In this document: positions 34,294-44,801 of the stretch, one piece after another
Position numbering within the stretch: position 1 is the stretch's first letter
Layout: each line of letters opens with the position of its first letter
Made by a program: the position numbers and the translations under genes
The notes under the pieces: model-generated
What the model saw: only the letters and a program-made list of their open reading frames with translations
Database searches by the model: none
Told to the model about the DNA's origin: nothing
Assembly (NCBI GenBank): GCA_038093515.1
Contig: JBBPSI010000042.1
Coordinates: 1-64,000, forward strand
Reading direction: 5' to 3'
DNA from: Butyriboletus loyo
Lineage: Eukaryota > Basidiomycota > Agaricomycetes > Boletales > Boletaceae
Length of the DNA: 64,000 nucleotides

Positions 34294-36790
34294 TTACGGG
34301 GAATCGCCTTCGTCTGTCACCCCTCGGTGAGCCTTGTCGAGCTCCAGGCGAGCCATGACTTTTTCCACTTCTTTCTGCCAGTCCGTCGACAGGCAGAGAT
34401 AAACCCCGAGCAATGCAGCACATGCCAATGCAAAATTGAGACCCCACCAGAGCCCATAGAGGCCAAAGTCGTGCTGGAAGCTCAACCACAGCCCGAGAGG
34501 GCAGCCAAGGAAATAGTATGCGCTATCGAGAGCCACAAGTCGATCACTGAGAATGTCCAGGGTGTCTACTCGGCTCACCTGATGTTGATCACCGCACCCA
34601 AGGTCTGCACCTGATCAGCACGACGTACATCGACTTTGGAAGAACGTAACTCGTACCTGTTTCCCTCGCGCGCGCAGGATTCCAGAGATCACAGCACACG
34701 TATCATCAGGGACGTGCACGAGCGCCACTAAAGGCAAAACGGCAGCCACGAGGGCCACAACCTCTGAAAGAAGTAGATCATGTTGGTCAACTTCACGAAC
34801 ATCGCCCGAATCTCACGCCACACACCCGGGTCATCGTTGAAAAGATATCCCCATCTCTTGCGCAAGGTTAAAAGTAGGCCACTGAACAAGCAACGATCAA
34901 GACGTTGGAACTCCAAAAAGACATATGCAGACCTCAAGAAAAGGGTAAGCGTGGCGGCAAGCAATAGAGCAGTGTTCGCGGCCACACCCGCCCGCTTCGC
35001 TTTCTTCTCCCCGAGGAGATTGCCAATTCTGCACGCAAGACCGTTAGGCTGGGGGGGTCGCAGGAACAAAACTTGGATGATAGCTTACCGAACAGAGGTC
35101 GCAATGCCCAAAGCGAAGGGTGCTTGGAAGGCACAAGAAGTTGTGGTCAGGAGGATCGATTGCGTTGCTAATGATACGGGTCCGAGGCTGAAGACCACGT
35201 CTCGGTCACGGATTTGCGACGTGATCGCTAGTGACCGAGAACTCACAAGCTAGCAGCGACTACAAGGGAATTTTCGGTAAGGCCATTTGATTAAAGTGAG
35301 ACGTAGCTATGTCACGTACGTCCAACGAGCTCCCAAAACCACCACTCCGAGGCAAGTTGGCCTGTGCTTGGAGCTAAGCGAAAGAAATCATCGCGATGTG
35401 TATAGGTGCTCACCAACGCCCCCCAAGCACAACCAGGCCAATGGACCCAAGGAGGTCAAGCACCGCGTAGAGATAGGATGCCAGGCTGTCCTTTCCGCGA
35501 AAAACACGCCATAGATAATGGATGCGATGGCAATCAGATTATAGGAGATCGATATCGCGATCGGTGCTCCAATGAACCCAAGGCGCATCGAATCAGGTCC
35601 CCATACTAAATATCCCATAAGTTCATTACAGTATCGCATGCACATGCTGCCGAGTGGCTCACCAAGGGCATAGTTCAAGAGCATATTGATTGGTGCAACA
35701 CAGATAATGATACGTGCAGGCACGTCAAATAATCCTTGAAGATGAGATGAACATGGTTACACAAGGTCACAAAGTGTCAGTCTTACCTTGGGCTTGGAAA
35801 TACCGACTGAATGTGGCCGTCAGAAAGATACAAAGTTGGGAGCGGCAAGGCTCACCGAGAAATGCAATTGAATGCATACGCTGGGAGACATGAAGAGGTC
35901 CACTTTAAATAAATACCGGCGTACCTCGCGACCTCCGGATCTTGTCTGAGTGCCAAGAGGAGGGCCTCACCATTGAGCCAAATCATATAAATGGGCTAAC
36001 AGCATGACGATGAATATGACATGCTAGCGATCAGACGGAACACAAACACTCACGATCATTACCAGCAGTTGGAGAACAACTGATGTCAGAGGTAAGCGTT
36101 GTTACTTGTTTAATAACACTGTACACACCCATGCGTTGAGTCCACAGCCCGACAAGTTGTGGCTGATCCGAAGTCCACGCGCTGGGCAAGAGAGTATCCA
36201 AGGTACTAGCCATACCTTGGATGATACTGAGTCCAGAGACGCTTGCCGTCATGAAGCCGAGTGTAGCGGCAGCGAGAGCAATGGTAGAAATATGTCCGAC
36301 GGAAATCACCGACGTCATGAGGATGCTGTGCTCAAACACTTGTGTGCTGCAATGTCTGCTTGAACAAGAGTGCGTGCCAAGAAGTAGAGCACACGAACCC
36401 AAACACGGGGAATGCATACTTGCTCAGTATTCTAGCCTCTTCCCAGACCATCGACGCGTTGCTACGCTCGCTCGACTCACATTCGATGGATTCTTGGATG
36501 CGAGGAATCAGGGGAGCAAGCAAAGGGGTGGATTCGGAGGGTGATATCCGCAAGTCAGAATCTACAGAGGGTATGATCTTTGCGAGCTGGGGAACACGAA
36601 ATGAATTGTGGAATTCAGCTGTCGTGGACCGCGCGGATGGGCGGAAAATCAGCCGTTCATTCTCGATGTCGGGGAGATGGTTGTCTCCCTGTAGCGCAGT
36701 GGCATGACTGTCATGGCCTTCGACTGTAAAATGGACCAGGATGGCGTCGTCCTGAGGAAGAGATGAAGGAGAAGCAGATAGACGTTTCAT
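34294..36790 (-). CDS. MATE-family efflux transporter, copy 1 (possibly frameshifted)
   Basis: Multi-exon gene of the eukaryotic MATE family (cation-coupled export of drugs or metabolites). A long hydrophilic N-terminus (MKRLSASPSSLPQDD) precedes membrane segments. GHISTIALAA and SIIQGMASTLDTLLPSAWTS (about 36160-36290), GPDSMRLGFIGAPIAISISY (35540), IGNLLGEKKAKRAGVAANTA (35000) and DWQKEVEKVMARLELDK (34345) follow in family order. Compared with copy 2, the stretch 36345-36400 is 55 rather than 60 nt between shared anchors. This breaks the frame after residue 130 or so, inside the first membrane helices. Either splicing differs from copy 2 or the gene is newly disabled. Tandem with copy 2, same strand, about 390 bp apart. 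Confidence 0.8.
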
Positions 36791-37175
36791 TCAGCGATAA
36801 CTTCCACGCCTGGACAACCCCGGAATGTTAAACCAAGTAATAAACGTTTACAAGACCCGTGATGCCGATATCTTCATCTTTCTGGGTCAGATTTGAGGGA
36901 ATGAAAAAATTGGGACTTCTAGGGGTGGGATTGAAGTGGGTGGTCCTGAGAATGTACGGGGAATTATGGTAGCAATAATCTCCACAATGAAACAGCCCCC
37001 CTCTTACCCCACTCCGAGACGGACATTAACACATTGCGCTGTTACATATCATTTCATCGTAACAACGTCAAGACATGTAATAGAAGTACACATCTGCCTT
37101 CGTCCCCTCCAATCGTGTGATCAGATTCACATCGTGGGATGTCATGCATCGTATCCATCTGCCAGCACATGTTCT

Positions 37176-39567
37176 TCAAGCTTCATCCCTCTGCTCCTGT
37201 TGATACCCTTTATCAACCGCCAAGCGCGCCGACACCTTCTCCACCTCCTTTTGCCAGTCCGTCGACACGCAGAGATACGTACCGATGATTGAAACCCAGG
37301 TCATTGCGATGGTCAAACCCCACCATAGCCCGAAAAGACCCCAGTGGTGCGAAAAAGTTAACCAGAAACCGATCGGGAAACCGAGGCAATAGTATGCGCT
37401 TGACAATATTCAATATACGAATGTCCAGACGGGTGGGCGGCCAAGCTTACCTAATATTGATCAAGGCTCCCAGTGTCTAGGTGTTTTTTTTCGTTACCGG
37501 GGCAACGGGAAAGGACGACAAGGTTTGACACGCACTTGTTTTCCTCGTGCACGCAGGATGCCAGAGATCACAGCGCCACAGTCGTCGAATATTTGTACGG
37601 TTGCCACCACAGGGAGCACAGCAGCTACGAGAGTCACAACCCCTTGAGAAAAGTAAATCGATGGTCCCGCAGCAACCAAGTCATATACGCCATACCTGTA
37701 TCACTGTTGAACATATATCCCCACGTTGTTCGGAAGATCAGAAGGATGGTACTTTAAAACAATCGTCAGACACGGGAAATCAACAAAAACACACACGCGG
37801 ACCTTAGAACTAGCGCAACAGCAACTCCAAGCAGCAAGGAAGCATTTGCGGCAGCACCGGCACGATTCGCGTCCTTTTCACCAAGGAGATTGCCAATACT
37901 TGAGAAGAGTGTCAGATACGCCGCCGTCGAGCTACAGGAATGACAGCCAACCGGACGGAAGCCGCGATTCCCACAGCGAATGGGGCTTGAAAGGTACACG
38001 AAATCGTGGAGAGCAACACGGATTGTGCCGCCAATGGGATGGGTCCGAGGCTGCAAAGATTCGCTCAACGGCAAATGCCTGGAGTCATTGCCACTACTTA
38101 CAAGCTCGCGGCGACTGAGAGCGTTTACGATGAGTCCCTTTTACAGCGGGAAAGGCAAATGCTACGTACGTCCAACGAGCTCCCACGACCACCATTCCGT
38201 TGCGACTTGACCTGTGCTCAGAGGTGAGCAAATCAACGATGACAAGATAGACGTCAAAAGCACGTACCGACGCCTCCGACGCACAACTTTGCTAGTGAAT
38301 CTAGAGAGGTGAAGCACCGTGACGAGATGGGATGCCAAGCCGTCCGTTCCACAAAGAATATGCCATAGATGACAGAAATGACAGAAATCAAATTGTACGA
38401 GATGGAAGTCGCAATCGGTGCCCCGATAAAACCAAGACGGATTGAATCGGGTCCCCATACTAAACATCCCGTCAAGTTGGATTATCGCATCAACTATTGC
38501 AGAGCGACTTACCGAGGAGATAACTCAGAAGGATGTTTATAGGTGCGACAAAGACAATGATGCGTGCAGGGACATCAAACAATCCTACACGGTGAGATGA
38601 GTACGGCACACAGTCACACAAGGTATCGCTCTTACCCTGAGCTTGGAAATATCGGCTGAGAGGGGTCGTCAACACGCGTAACGCGAGGTGAAGAGAGACA
38701 AGACTCGCCGAGAAATGCAATTGAAGGAGTACGCCGGAAGACTAAATGAGGCCCACTTCAAATAGACGCCTGCATATCTCGCGACCTCTGGATCTTGCCT
38801 CAGAGCCAAAAGGAGCGCCTCGCCGTTGAGCCAAATCGCATAGATGGGCTGAGAGAATTGTGATGACCATGATGCTCTTAGCTAGCCCGGGATCGGACTC
38901 ACGATCAATACGAGAAGTTGCAGAACGACTGTTTTCAGGGTTGAGTATCATTGCCCGTTCGATAGTGTTCACACACACCCATGCGTTGAGTCCACAGCCC
39001 AACCAGTTGTGGTTGATCCGAAGTCCACGCGCTTGGCAGGACGGTGTCCAAGGCACTGGCCATACCCTGGATGATACTGAGTCCACTGACATTGGCCGTC
39101 ATGAAGCCGATCGAAACGGCAGCGAGCGCGATGGTGGATATATGTCCGATGGAAATCACTGAGGACATGATGATGCTATGCTCAAACACATGCGTACTTT
39201 TAACATTTGCTTCAACGAAAACGAAGGCCGAGGAGAAAAACAGATATACGAACCCGAACACAGGAAGAGCATATCTGATGAGGATTTGAGCTTCTTTCCA
39301 GATGACCGACAAGGAATCATTGCTCCCGAGCGAACCGTGGTCGACGGGTTTTGGAGGGACGAGCAGAGGTGTCGTCTCTGAGGACAGTGCATGTAAGCCG
39401 GAATCTATGGACGTTACACCCACACCCTTTGGAGCAAAAAAAGAAGCAAAGTATTTTGTTATGGACGGGGCGGAAAAACGAGTTGAGGGGTGGTCAAGGT
39501 GATCGCCATCTGCTTGTGCATTGTGCGGATCGTTTTTGGGGAGAGATGAAACACCGTTGTCCGCCAT
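37176..39567 (-). CDS. MATE-family efflux transporter, copy 2
   Basis: Starts MADNGVSSLPKND at 39567 and ends at 37176. The first exon runs without interruption through the N-terminal tail, the first helices and the conserved SIIQGMASALDTVLPSAWTS segment, where the MATE family has its QG..A.DT..P motif. Later exons hold GPDSIRLGFIGAPIATSISY (38430), GNLLGEKDANRAGAAANASL (37880), GAVISGILRARGKQ (37560) and a last helix pair ending STDWQKEVEKVSARLAVDKG. Twelve or so membrane segments are spread over about ten exons. I found no break in frame given GT-AG splicing. Its neighbour, the PDR pump, and the MATE relics make this a transporter-rich stretch. Confidence 0.88.
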
Positions 39568-39699
39568 TAGACAGCTGCCACGAGACGCGCGGTGTGGGCG
39601 GGCGTGACTGGAGAACTTTAAGAAAGCAAGAAGGATTTAAATGCCGTTGCAAAGATAAGACTTTTAGCCGCATTGGGATCCTATTATGCAGGGACATCA

Positions 39700-40201
39700 G
39701 GAAGAGGTAATTTCAGTCAATAGTGATGACAGACTCATCAGGGCAGAAATAGTCGGAAATGAGTCGTCGCCTCGTCCAATCGCATTTTGAGGTTGCTGTT
39801 ATCATTGCCTCTCTCACAGTGATGTGAATGCGTGAAAAATTCCACGGATTTGTGTGAACGTCCTAACCCCGCTATGGTAGCTTCATCACCAACGCTCCCT
39901 GGTTCCCCGAACCTACCAGAATGGGTCGTGAAATTGGAAAGAACAAGGACAAGGTTTGACTATTCGGAGACGGTTCGCAAAAGGTGACATACAAATAAGT
40001 ACTGCCATCTCTGCCATGTAAAGGATACAAGGAACTAAAAGCGCTAAACTCCGCTTCTACCGGGCCGACGGGCCCGGTGACCTCGATATTCATCTCCGCA
40101 GCGCGGCACGTGCGATTAGTGAGCGGCCGAAACGCGGACCACTTGACTGAATATCCGTTGAGTTTCAATGCTCCCGAGGTGGCTGCAAGTTGGCGGGTCA
40201 T
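39700..40201 (-). CDS. Hypothetical small protein, possibly Coa1-like
   Basis: Starts MTRQLAATSGALKLNGYSVK at 40201 and reads open for 70 residues to about 39995. Beyond that it either stays open to 39872 or, with a GTATGT...TAG intron, continues in another frame to about 39710. The segment AEMNIEVTGPVGPVEAEFSA weakly resembles the Coa1/Tim21-type pattern (a beta strand ending in Gly-Pro-x-Gly) of mitochondrial cytochrome oxidase assembly proteins. This is a guess from pattern only. No membrane segment is seen before residue 80. Confidence 0.3.
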
Positions 40202-40769
40202 AATGGAGCAGGCTCAATCGGAAAAGGGGATCAGTGACAAGCGGAGTTGAAAACAACACCTCGCGGGATCCGGACCGTATCCGTGACTACGTTTGGGGGA
40301 CACAAGCTACCAGCAACTTTCATGATCTGTCAGATAGCCACAAACAACGTCCAAAACCCAAACGGGGATCGCAGATACGCTCACCGGGACAGCGAGCAGG
40401 AAGCGCGGCGGAATCCCGAGAGGGACCATAAGATCGACATGAGGACACGAGGACACAACCAACTGGTGATCTTATCGTCAAAGTGTGGGTGGTCGTCACG
40501 TGACCGTTCAGTCCCGGAGATGATTTAGTAGTAGCACTCAAAGCACCCATGAACCGATTATCTCTGCAACGTTCGACTTGAACTCCGGTTTGCAGAGCAT
40601 CATATAACTAGTGTGTTGAATAGTCCCGATGAACTAGGCTTCTGCAGCCCATTTAGCAAGCAAACGCCATCACGTGATGACTTGACCATTGTTCGCGTTT
40701 ACGCACGAACATTGAAAATACGTGTCACTTTCAAGGAAAACGTATACGAACGACGCCTATTCTGGCAGA

Positions 40770-42787
40770 ATGAGAACGGTAGCGACCGACGACGACGGCT
40801 CTGAGTGGTCTATTGAAATTCTTGACGGCGACTGTATCAACGCGCCCACTACAAAGTCGGTCAAACAAACACCACCAACAAGCACTCGTACTGGTTCAAA
40901 GCCGGCCTCCGGAGAGTACGTGGCATGATGAGCGTATTTCGTTCGTACCTTGTCAACCAAACGTCATATCTGAACAGAATTCACCCGTTCTTCTTGAATG
41001 ATTTTTCAACAAAGGTCGCGGTCCCTGAAACCAAGTCGACGGGTCAACAAACGACGAAACGCGCGCCCAATTCGCGCCGAATGCGTCCATCGGAGCTGAC
41101 CGAACGGAGCCACCACGCTAGAGACTTCGCCCTTGCCATGGACGATACGAAAGAAACGCGTCAAATCAGATCCCATCCTACGATCCCTGTTCAGTTGAGT
41201 ACCTCACCCTCGAAAAGTGGAGAGAAACTGAATCCTCTTCGTCCAGTGAGCCACCGAACAGGGCTCCACCAGACAGTCATCGTCACGAACAAGTTCAATT
41301 TCAAAAGAAGCGTCAATTCGCCAAGTTACATCAACCAATACAACTTCCGAGGGACACATCGTCGAGTTCGTCAACACAGAACCGCTCCGGAAGCAAGCTG
41401 GGCGAAGGAGAATCGTCGCTCCCTGTATACTCCTTCGTGGAATACAAGAACGCCCCGGCTGTGGTGTACACCAAGTCCGAAAACGAGGCAGACTCTCTTG
41501 TACAAACCTTGAAAGGGTGAGGCCATCACTGCACCCGTACCTGGCCTTCCCGACTGAGTTTCCGCAGTCCTCTGGGTTTTGACCTCGAGTGGCGAGTCAT
41601 GTGGCATCCCGGCGCTCAAGAGCGACGAACAGCGCTAGTACAACTATGTGACCATCACACGATTTTGCTCATTCAAGTCAGCAGTATGAAAAGTATGCGT
41701 TCGGATTGCTGTGTCGTTCCGAACTAATGTGTTTTTCGAACAGGATTTCCCAGTAAACTTTTGGTCAGTCATTACGGGCTTTCATGGTGTCATTTCTGAG
41801 CCTTGGCACACGGACAGGAGGTCATCGAATCTGCAGATATCGTGAAAACAGGCGCCAACATCCTCAGTGAGTCTCATGTCAAGGTAACGAGACCCTTGCT
41901 CACCGTCCATGTCTATCAGACGATGGCGAAAAACTCTTTCGAGATTTCGGAATTCGAGCCAAGGGACTCGTGGAGCTCGGTGCCTTTGCCACCAAGGCCG
42001 ATGACAAGTTCAGCTCAATCTACAATCGAGAGATCGTCAGCCTCGCCAAGATGGTGGCCATGTACCTCGGAAAGACGCTTCTCAAGGGTAAAGTACGCAC
42101 CTCGAACTGGGAAGCCGATCTCTCACACAAGATGGTTGAATGTAAGTCACCCGATTCACAACGTCATCGACACGCCGTCACTCATCGTTGTTTTCTCCTG
42201 CTCTTCTTTTGGCACCTAGACGCGGCCAACGATTGTCACTGCGCACTCATGGTGTACGATAAACTGCAGGCGATCGCCGTCCAGGCTGGCAAGACTCTCG
42301 ACATGTGGACGTATTCTTGTCAAGTCAACCCACGCTCGATCAAACTCAACGCGGCATCGCTTCCAACGCATGCACAACGCCCTGACGCACCTACGAAACC
42401 GCCCGTCCCCAATTATTGCATATCCGAACCCCCCCGACCACAACAGCTCCGCGCGTACAAGCTGTGGCGCATGGACAAGATGCCACTCCACCAAATGTGC
42501 ATGGCACTCCGGACGGGTGCCAGGGTCGAGCCGCTCAAAGAGAGCACGGTCATGTGAGTCTGTTTTCGCTCATCTCTTCATATGCCAATTGTCCGACGTG
42601 TTTTTTTTTGGCTGTGCGTGTGACTGTACCCTCGTGTGCTTGATACTGGCTCTATAGATCGTACGTCGTCGGGGCTTTACAGGCAGATCCACGGTTACCG
42701 TTTGACATGGACCAACTCAAGGCGCTCGTGCGCATGGAAGCGAGCAGTTGGCAGCGCCATCGACAATGGATTGCGTCGCGCGAGTGA
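40770..42787 (+). CDS. Werner-type 3'-5' exonuclease domain protein with C-terminal helix-turn-helix region
   Basis: DEDDy-type exonuclease of the WRN/RNase D group. Exo I is GFDLEWRVMWHPG (about 41573, catalytic Asp and Glu). Exo II follows an intron near 41865 with NDGEKLFRDFGI (about 41920-41955). Exo III is YAANDCHCALMVY (about 42218), carrying the Tyr-x3-Asp. The upstream exon has PVYSFVEYKNAPAVVYTKSE, the usual lead-in strand. The C-terminus, AYKLWRMDKMPLHQMCMALR then STVISYVVGALQ (exon after an intron near 42554-42657), resembles the RecQ-associated helix-turn-helix that often follows these nucleases. There is no helicase domain. Such proteins degrade DNA from the 3' end in repair or silencing pathways. 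The N-terminal exons (40770-41390, MRTVATDDDGSEW) are Ser/Thr/Arg-rich and their splicing is uncertain. Confidence 0.8.
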
Positions 42788-43640
42788 TGCGTGTTTCTGG
42801 TTCCTGAGTGGATGACGTTGGCTATCCAATTCAATACCCAACATCTTGCTGCGCGTTCATGATATCCAATCTAGTTGGTCATATATGTTCTTTTCTTGCT
42901 TCATGACATACGTCAATAAGTGATACATACTAGACTGCCGTGATATGTTGGTCGGATCTTCTAATGACATGTTCTGTATACACGAGAACGTCTGATGTAT
43001 GTATTCAATGTATACCGTGATTATCGACCACTTTGCAATATTGTATTAGAGCTGTGGCGCTGAACGACCACGGTCAGAAGAGTTCGTGTACAGCACAGGG
43101 GTACGTGTCTCGAATCGTCACCCCTAGCTGGGCAAGTCTGTGCGAGGGAGACACATGCGTACGTCCTTGCCAACAAAGCGATCGAGACGGCATCAAACCC
43201 CCAAAATGGACTGCCCATCATGACGCCCTTGCGTATCCGAAACAAAGTACATGCCCGCAGACATGAACGTGAACGAGGACCTGTCACCACATATGCACAC
43301 ACACACGAGCCCATCCCATCAGCCTTAATCAAGTCCCTTAGCCCACCGCGCGGCGGGGGGGTGGCGGCGAGGAGGGAGGAGGGAAAAAGGAAAAGAAAAA
43401 GAAACTGCAACTACAATTGCAAGACGCGCCAAGCTCGAGAAACGACACCCAGATTCCTCCGACCGGTGTCCATACGACATACTGAACCTTGAACCTTGAA
43501 CCCTCGGCGTCGTCCACGCGTCCGTCGTCCGAAGGGGTACAATACTACAACACAGACCCTCCGCGTCCGCGTTCGGGTTCGGGTTCGTGTTGACGGGACA
43601 GTCGCCTGCCCAAGGAGATGTAGGGTGACCGCGTTTATAA
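42788..43640. other. Intergenic sequence
   Basis: No recognised gene. A purine-rich stretch with AAAAGGAAAAG runs at 43370-43405, and short TTCGGG repeats lie at about 43573-43590. Confidence 0.5.
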
Positions 43641-43645
43641 GGACG

Positions 43646-43705
43646 CTGGCACTGGCACTGGCACTGGCACTGGCACTGGCACTGGCACTGGCACTGGCAC
43701 TGGCA
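43646..43705 (+). repeat. Hexanucleotide tandem repeat, (CTGGCA)10
   Basis: Ten perfect units of six bases. It is a microsatellite at the border between the conserved gene region and the kinase-duplication region. On one strand it would encode alternating Leu-Ala. Confidence 0.95.
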
Positions 43706-43779
43706 CCGCGATGTCGCTACATTAATTTATCAGCGCAGTCGAGAACACGGGATTCGAACGAGAAGAACACGCACAATAT

Positions 43780-44415
43780 TGCGATGAACGACGTGGATGC
43801 AACGGTTCCGTTGGGAGACTCGAGAGAGCACCCTCACCACAACGGTTTGCCCAAAGGTGGTGTATTGCAACGGGAATGCGACGCGATATTAAATAAAAAG
43901 AGAAAAATAAAAAGAGAAGTACGAACAGCCAGCACGAGAAGAGTCGAAGCCAGAGGCTCAGAACCATCGACATGATGCAGCAGAAAAAGAACAAGGACGT
44001 GCCAAGTGCGTTCCACGGAATTTCGACCAGAATCTGAGACACGAGCCTGGACGTAGACTCGTAAAGCGAACATCCTCGAAGGACGCTCCCGGACTTTGTA
44101 GACGGTTCGACTGTCGATAGACTTGCCCTGGAATTGCAGTGTCACCGGTAGACAGACCGCCAACCGTCAAGACCACCGACTGCTACCAGGTAATGAGTCT
44201 GGCAACAACGAAGACAACGAGTTTCGAATAGATGTAGATTGGACTTCGCCAGTAACAAACACGGCCGAGGTGCTCGGATGACTCGGAGTAGTGTGAATTG
44301 GTTCATCCAAGGGTTCGTGAACTCGCTCGGAGCGTGTCCTGGTGCTCACGATAGCCTCACACAGAGTGCGAGTCGGGACTAGTGGTGGGTTCGTCGAACG
44401 GTCAGAATGTCGCAT
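43780..44415 (-). pseudogene. PDR transporter relic joining NBD2 Walker B to TMD2
   Basis: Minus-strand sequence matches the ABC gene at 32085-33250 in pieces. The region after Walker B (44360-44400), the segment with the Ser-Arg-Thr-Val-Tyr motif (44070-44110) and the following membrane helix (43970-44040) are recognisable. All are interrupted by stops and frame changes. The part between Walker B and TMD2 is deleted. It lies directly 3' of the first kinase gene. Confidence 0.75.
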
Positions 44416-44419
44416 ATTG

Positions 44420-44700
44420 TAACAGCAAGTACCCTACAAGAGTTCTGTGTGAATCTCGAGCTTAGCAATCCCTGGACGCCGCGCAAAGGATCCACCGATG
44501 TATAGTATTCAGACGGGTCGAGTACTATGGATCACTTCCTTGAAGGCTCTTGAATGCACTGCTGGGGGAATTCAATTGGGGAATGGTACCATAACTCACT
44601 CTATATTACATTGCCAAAAGGTCATGGAAAAAGTTACATTAATGCATTCGCACAGCGAACGATACACTACTGATACAACTTAACAAACACGCGGTTTAAC
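44420..44700 (-). repeat. Kinase-gene 3' flank repeat, copy 1
   Basis: About 280 bp found again at 49023-49300 and 53430-53720. All three copies lie downstream of a kinase gene and share TTGAAGGCTCTTGAATGCAC and GCACAGCGAACGATACA. This shows that the duplicated unit includes 3' flanking DNA. Confidence 0.75.
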
Positions 44701-44801
44701 AAATGATTCCAGTGATGACAACTTTTGAAGGGTGCTTAGGTATGTAGCCAATGTTGCAGAGCACGCCGCACTTTAGTGTGTGGCCGCAAGGATAAAATCA
44801 T

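Noticed and set aside
43745..43775. GGGATTCGAACG resembles a tRNA T-loop on the minus strand
   Set aside because: No matching acceptor, D or anticodon stems can be built around it.
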